Part shown: positions 60,391 to 64,000 of the stretch, piece after piece | Layout: each line of letters begins with the position of its first letter | Numbering within the stretch: position 1 is the first letter of the stretch | Assembly (NCBI RefSeq): GCF_018688355.1 | Contig: NZ_CP061317.1 | Coordinates: 310,001-374,000, forward strand | Reading direction: 5' to 3' | DNA from: Polynucleobacter sp. AP-Elch-400A-B2 | Lineage (GTDB): Bacteria > Pseudomonadota > Gammaproteobacteria > Burkholderiales > Burkholderiaceae | Length of the DNA: 64,000 nucleotides | Position numbers and translations under genes: made by a program | Notes under the pieces: generated by a model | Told to the model about the DNA's origin: nothing | Database searches by the model: none | What the model saw: only the letters and a program-made list of their open reading frames with translations

Positions 60391-61359
60391 TTACATTATC
60401 AGCTTGGCAATCATGGCGTAAAGAGGGATGCCCAAAATAATATTGAATGGGAAGGTGATGCCTAAAGACATGCCCATATAAAGGGCTGGATTCACCTCCG
60501 GCAATGCATGTCGCAACACTGCTGGTACGGCAATATAAGAGGCGCTTGAAGCAAGTACCATCAGCAAAATAGTATTGCCAAGTGGCAGGCCAATTAACTT
60601 GCACAAGCCCAGTGCGATCAAGGCATGTGAAAGCGGGGAGGCAATGGCGTAGATCAGAGTGATGGGGGGTTTGCCATATAAGCCCTTCATATTTCGTGCC
60701 GCCATTAAGCCCATATCCAAGAGAAAAAATGCGAGCATCCCCTTAAAAAGATCAATAGAAAACGGTGCCATGAGTTTTTGACCGGCATCTCCGCTCACGA
60801 GGCCTACTACCATTGAGCCAAGCAGCAGAAGCTGCGCACCATCAGTGAAAGATTCATGCAGGATTTTTGAGATGCCTGTTTGTTGAAGTCCTGATTGAGT
60901 TTGTTTTGCATGCGCAGCCCTTGCTTTGTTTGCCAGAACAATCGCCAGGATGATCGCCGGGGACTCCATGAGTGCCATTGCTGCTGCCATATGACCACCA
61001 TAACTGATGTCGAGTTGATCTAAGTATTGGGTAGCCGTAATGAATGTGACCGCACTGACCGAGCCGTAGGTTGCGGCTACAGCTGCCGCATCAAAAGTAT
61101 TGAGTTTGGTTCTGAGGATTTGGTAGCCAATGATAGGTATCAAGATGGCTAAAAAGATAGCGAGGCCTAGTGAGAGGACGATTTCTGTTGTAAAGCCTGA
61201 CTTATGTAAGGCAAATCCTCCCTTGAGGCCTAATGCCATCAAGAGGTAGAGCGAAAGAAATCGTGCAATCGGTGGCGGAATTTCTAGGTTGGACTTAACA
61301 GCGCCAGCAAATGCGCCAAATAGAAAAAAGAGAATTGCGGGATCTAAGAAATTTGCCAT
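60391..61359 (-). CDS. sbtA: SbtA-type sodium-dependent bicarbonate transporter
   Basis: A 322-residue inner-membrane transporter with ten predicted helices in two inverted halves. FFLFGAFAGAVKSNLEIPPP, the central TYGSVSAVTFITATQYL and GGHMAAAMALMESPAIILAI match SbtA (DUF897), which imports HCO3- with Na+ in cyanobacteria; heterotroph members may use other anions. Start ATG 61359 lies just after the stop of the NhaR-type regulator gene (61363), so both form one operon. Confidence 0.85.
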   Translation of the reverse strand: MANFLDPAILFFLFGAFAGAVKSNLEIPPPIARFLSLYLLMALGLKGGFALHKSGFTTEIVLSLGLAIFLAILIPIIGYQILRTKLNTFDAAAVAATYGSVSAVTFITATQYLDQLDISYGGHMAAAMALMESPAIILAIVLANKARAAHAKQTQSGLQQTGISKILHESFTDGAQLLLLGSMVVGLVSGDAGQKLMAPFSIDLFKGMLAFFLLDMGLMAARNMKGLYGKPPITLIYAIASPLSHALIALGLCKLIGLPLGNTILLMVLASSASYIAVPAVLRHALPEVNPALYMGMSLGITFPFNIILGIPLYAMIAKLIM

Positions 61360-61362
61360 GGT

Positions 61363-62235
61363 TTAACGCCTAATAATTGCTTCTACGAGTGGGTGCTGAA
61401 TTTTCTTTTCTGAGCGAATAGCATAGAAATATTCGTAAACATGCTCACATTTGCCAATCATTTCAATATGATAGGTTTCTTGTAAATCTTTCTTGATACT
61501 TTCCCCGGCTGGAAAGACTCCGAGCCCGCTAGCTGCAAAGGTATTTAGTAGGGCGCTATCTTCAAACTCCCCTGTAATGTTAGGGTTGATGCTATTTTCA
61601 GCAAACCACTGATCTATCAAGTGTCTCACCTTTGAGTGGGCAGTGGGTAGTAGGATAGGTAATTCATTAAGACATTCCGGAAATGGGTTTTTAGATTGCT
61701 TGAGTAGTTCCTTGGGGCCAAACCACGCGATTGATGACTTTACTAACTCTTCGCTGTAGACATGAAGATTTTTGTTAGCAGGGGCAGGCCTATCAGCGAG
61801 AATTATGTCTAAGCGATGCAGGGCTAGATCGGCAAGGAGATCTTCAAATTCACCGTCATGTGCAATCAACTGCACATCATTCTTTTTCAGAATGGGTTCT
61901 AGTAGTTTCCGAGTCATGAGCTTAGAGAGGCCATCGGAGACACCAACGGTAATTTTGATTTTGCGGGAGCTGGCAGCCTCTCTCACTGCTTCAGGCAGTC
62001 GCTCACCTAGGAGAAAAATCTGATCGGCAATTTCTAGGGCTGCAAATCCAGATTCCGTAAGCGTAATGCCGCGACCAGCTGGCTTAAATAGGAGATAACC
62101 GAGTGATTTCTCTAATTCATGCACTTGAGCGCTAATCGTCTGAATCGCGATATTGAGACGTTCAGCGGCCCGAGACATGCTGCCTTCTTTGGCTACTACC
62201 CAAAAGTAGTAAAGGTGACGGTAGTTATAGAGCAT
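61363..62235 (-). CDS. nhaR: LysR-family regulator, NhaR-like
   Basis: A 290-residue LysR regulator. The HTH region (YYFWVVAKEGSMSRAAERLN, then AIQTISAQVHELEKSLGY) is NhaR-like, and the effector domain begins about residue 90 with KIKITVGVSDGLSKLM, as in NhaR proteins responding to Na+. It immediately precedes sbtA in the same direction, so it probably controls that Na+-coupled transporter. It is divergent from the terC-uspA fusion gene, whose promoter shares the intergenic space. Confidence 0.85.
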   Translation of the reverse strand: MLYNYRHLYYFWVVAKEGSMSRAAERLNIAIQTISAQVHELEKSLGYLLFKPAGRGITLTESGFAALEIADQIFLLGERLPEAVREAASSRKIKITVGVSDGLSKLMTRKLLEPILKKNDVQLIAHDGEFEDLLADLALHRLDIILADRPAPANKNLHVYSEELVKSSIAWFGPKELLKQSKNPFPECLNELPILLPTAHSKVRHLIDQWFAENSINPNITGEFEDSALLNTFAASGLGVFPAGESIKKDLQETYHIEMIGKCEHVYEYFYAIRSEKKIQHPLVEAIIRR

Positions 62236-62320
62236 TTAATTGTCAGGTTTTTACGAAATTACTATCAATATATATCTGCTTTTAACTTAAATCAAATCGG
62301 CCTAAATTAAGCCCATAGAA

Positions 62321-62339
62321 ATCCATGCAATTCATGGAT
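62321..62339. other. Hairpin just upstream of the terC-uspA ribosome site
   Basis: ATCCATG (62321-62327) and CATGGAT (62333-62339) surround a 5-base loop, followed ten or so bases later by GGGGAG and the ATG 62354. It could modulate translation of the transporter. There is no other obvious role. Confidence 0.35.
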
Positions 62340-62353
62340 GATTTTTAGGGGAG

Positions 62354-63625
62354 ATGACATTGGAACTATTTAGCCCGGAGTTTTTTTCGGCATTACTGGC
62401 AATTATTGTCATTGACTTGGTGCTTGCGGGTGATAACGCCATTGTCATTGCGATGGCTGCGAGAAATCTGCCAGCGCATCTGCAGAAAAAAGCCATCATT
62501 TGGGGCGCTGTTGGCGCAATTGCAGTGAGAAGCGCCATGACACTGGTGGTGGTCTATTTATTGAAGATCCCTGGTTTGATGCTGATAGGCGGCTTATTGT
62601 TGGTTTGGATTGCATATCGTCTACTGAATCCCGAGCAAGAAAATGATGAGCACGGTAATGCCTCCACTACCTTTTGGGGTGCAATGAAAACCATTGTGAT
62701 TGCCGATGCCATCATGGGTCTGGATAACGTACTTGCGGTAGCAGGTGCATCACACGGCAGTTATGTGCTCGTCGTATTAGGTCTCCTCATCAGTATTCCA
62801 GTTGTTATCTGGGGCTCTACACAAATACTCAAACTCGTTGAACGCTATCCTTCTGTGACTTACTTGGGCGCTACTGTACTTGCTTGGACGGCTGCAAAAA
62901 TGATGATTTCAGAGCCTATTTCTCAAGAGTGGCTTGCTTCTCAGAGTCCAGTCTTGGAACACCTCATTCAAGTGGTAGTTGTATTAGGTGTGTTAACTAG
63001 CGGCTTTGTTAGAAGTAGACGTGCGCTTGAAGAGGTCATTGCTCCTTCGGTTGTTATTCCGGAGTCTGCAAATATTGTTTCATCACAGCAACCCACTTAT
63101 TTTGGAGAAAGCAATATGAATAAAATTCTGATTCCAGTAGACGGTTCAAAAAATTCAGAGATGGCAGTAAAGCATGCTGTAAAGACTTATGGTCAAGATC
63201 CTAATGCGTATTTTCATCTATGCAATGTACAGCCTGCCTTGTATCATCACATCGGAAAATTTTTAAGTAAGCAAACAATTCATGAGTGGCATGCTGAGCG
63301 GGCAGCTCAAGCGTCAGCATCTGCATCCGCTTATCTCGAAAGGCAGGGTCTGAACTTTTCGTTTACCTATGTTTGCGGAGACAAGGGTGCTGCTATTCGT
63401 GATGAGGCTGCGCGACTTGAATGTCATCGCATCGTACTTGGTACTTCAAAGAAAAACTCTCTGAGCCGTTTATTTGAAAACTCCACAGCTGCCAAGCTAC
63501 TAGAAATCAGTGATATTCCGTTAGAGGTAGTCACCGGCAGCTCCTTGCCTGCTCTTGAGCGTTGGGGCATCCCAGCTCTCGGTGCTGGTGCTGCAACAGC
63601 CTTGATGGCTGTAGTGATCGACTAG
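62354..63625 (+). CDS. TerC-family membrane protein fused to a universal stress protein domain
   Basis: A 423-residue fusion. Residues 1-about 215 form a TerC (YjbE-type) transporter: IVIDLVLAGDNAIVIAMAAR and VIADAIMGLDNVLAVAGAS carry the family's paired Asp residues that bind Mn2+ or Ca2+. After a linker, residues 255-395 are a UspA-like domain (KILIPVDGSKNSEMAVKHAV), whose usual GxxGxxxxxxxxxG(S/T) ATP motif is altered (LGTSKKNSLSRLF). A hydrophobic tail (about 404-423) may add a helix. GGGGAG precedes ATG 62354. The fusion suggests that nucleotide or stress sensing tunes metal export. Confidence 0.85.
   Translation: MTLELFSPEFFSALLAIIVIDLVLAGDNAIVIAMAARNLPAHLQKKAIIWGAVGAIAVRSAMTLVVVYLLKIPGLMLIGGLLLVWIAYRLLNPEQENDEHGNASTTFWGAMKTIVIADAIMGLDNVLAVAGASHGSYVLVVLGLLISIPVVIWGSTQILKLVERYPSVTYLGATVLAWTAAKMMISEPISQEWLASQSPVLEHLIQVVVVLGVLTSGFVRSRRALEEVIAPSVVIPESANIVSSQQPTYFGESNMNKILIPVDGSKNSEMAVKHAVKTYGQDPNAYFHLCNVQPALYHHIGKFLSKQTIHEWHAERAAQASASASAYLERQGLNFSFTYVCGDKGAAIRDEAARLECHRIVLGTSKKNSLSRLFENSTAAKLLEISDIPLEVVTGSSLPALERWGIPALGAGAATALMAVVID
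63103..63118 (+). promoter_or_regulatory. Internal ribosome site and ATG at the start of the UspA domain
   Basis: GGAGAA at 63103-63108 is seven bases before an in-frame ATG at 63116 (Met255), exactly where the UspA domain (NKILIPVDGS) begins. A free 169-residue stress protein could be made from the same mRNA, unless the site is a relic of gene fusion. Confidence 0.5.
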
Positions 63626-63646
63626 TTTTTCCTGCCGCTCTCTTTT

Positions 63647-63672
63647 TGCCCTCTTCTTGAGGGCATTTTTTT
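63647..63672 (+). terminator. Intrinsic terminator after the terC-uspA fusion
   Basis: TGCCCTC (63647-63653) pairs with GAGGGCA (63659-63665) across a TTCTT loop and is followed by seven T. Confidence 0.9.
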
Positions 63673-63771
63673 ATACGTAAATTTATTTAACTAATAAGCT
63701 TGCTCGTAAATTCTTAGGTATGATGGCTTTATAGATTTATTTAATAATTACCAATCATCTTGGAGCTTGTT

Positions 63772-64000
63772 TTGAAAAATATCATCGATCGCATTGATCA
63801 CATTGTTCTGACCGTAACTGATATTGAGCTTACAACTCAGTGGTATGAAAAAGCATTGGGTTTTGAGCGCGAGTTTTTTACTGGACCAGAAGGGCAGCCA
63901 CGTTATTCATTGCGTTTCGGGCAGTTAAAAATTAATCTTCAGGATAAAAATACTGAAACACCTACCAAGGCTAAAGTGCCTACGATTGGTTCGGGAGACT
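63772..64000 (+). CDS. VOC-family (glyoxalase/bleomycin-resistance-fold) protein, 3' truncated by window
   Basis: The first 76 residues of a VOC-superfamily protein: IIDRIDHIVLTVTDIELTTQ, WYEKALGFEREFF and YSLRFGQLKINL show the first beta-alpha-beta module with His near the start of strand 1 as a metal ligand. The start is TTG 63772, with GGAG upstream. Family members include glyoxalase I, fosfomycin-resistance enzymes and ring-cleaving dioxygenases; the visible part does not decide between them. The frame continues past base 64000. Confidence 0.8.
   Translation, partial: MKNIIDRIDHIVLTVTDIELTTQWYEKALGFEREFFTGPEGQPRYSLRFGQLKINLQDKNTETPTKAKVPTIGSGD

Noticed and set aside
62236..62353. yybP-ykoY-type manganese riboswitch before the TerC-like gene
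   Set aside because: Such riboswitches often precede TerC genes, but this 118-base leader shows only a short hairpin. I cannot identify the conserved motif elements, and it is short for the full aptamer plus expression platform.
1..64000. CRISPR arrays, tRNA or rRNA genes, insertion sequences, prophage
   Set aside because: No regularly spaced repeats, cloverleaf sequences, transposase or integrase genes or phage structural genes were recognised on either strand. Very divergent RNAs could be missed by eye.

Overview
The window reads as part of a chromosome of a small-genome freshwater betaproteobacterium in the Burkholderiales. Polynucleobacter is the closest match I can name. This is inferred from gene content (Bug-type solute receptor, CysI next to a DUF934 gene, DUF2889, DUF3820 and DUF6352-like genes, phasin, a LivM-LivG fusion) and moderate base composition; no 16S rRNA or other marker is present. 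I see no rRNA, tRNA, CRISPR array, integrase or IS element.

Bases 1-14152 are an AT-rich, almost entirely plus-strand surface-polysaccharide region. It holds a truncated galE, a family 4 glycosyltransferase, a WbpP/TviC-type epimerase ending at a strong terminator, a GT-C membrane protein, a WecA-type initiating phosphosugar transferase, and an FAD oxidoreductase / GT2 / YbhN-like trio. It ends with a tightly coupled GDP-D-glycero-D-manno-heptose set: epimerase, a three-domain HddC-GmhB-kinase fusion, HddA and GmhA.

Bases 14185-29780 are mixed. They contain a frameshifted ChaA-type antiporter, a sulfite reductase and siroheme operon (cysI, DUF934, cobA, with convergent cbiX), a class C-type serine hydrolase, an IorAB-type molybdenum hydroxylase, and a small accessory spot with an orphan Arg-rich gene, a G-rich tract and a phd-doc toxin-antitoxin pair. 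A catabolic patch (LigI-like hydrolase, Bug receptor, enol-lactonase-like hydrolase) follows, then an acyltransferase and darP.

Bases 29894-39982 hold a GMC oxidoreductase, an EamA exporter, a complete Liv branched-chain amino-acid ABC transporter, and a sulfide/persulfide module (TauE/SafE exporter, persulfide-dioxygenase-like hydrolase, SqrR/BigR-like repressor, DUF2892). Bases 39991-42795 hold a four-gene operon behind two perfect Fur-type palindromes: outer-membrane protein, FMN-binding protein, ApbE flavin transferase and a His-rich membrane protein. It looks like an iron-repressed flavin-based redox system and is the most interesting functional unit here.

Bases 42865-64000 are mostly housekeeping: nuclease, lytic transglycosylase, FKBP, MFS, monomeric isocitrate dehydrogenase, MsrPQ with lipocalin and a metallo-hydrolase, SDR, RsuA, PCD, GNAT, TSUP, parvulin, phasin, NhaR-SbtA, a TerC-UspA fusion and a truncated VOC protein.
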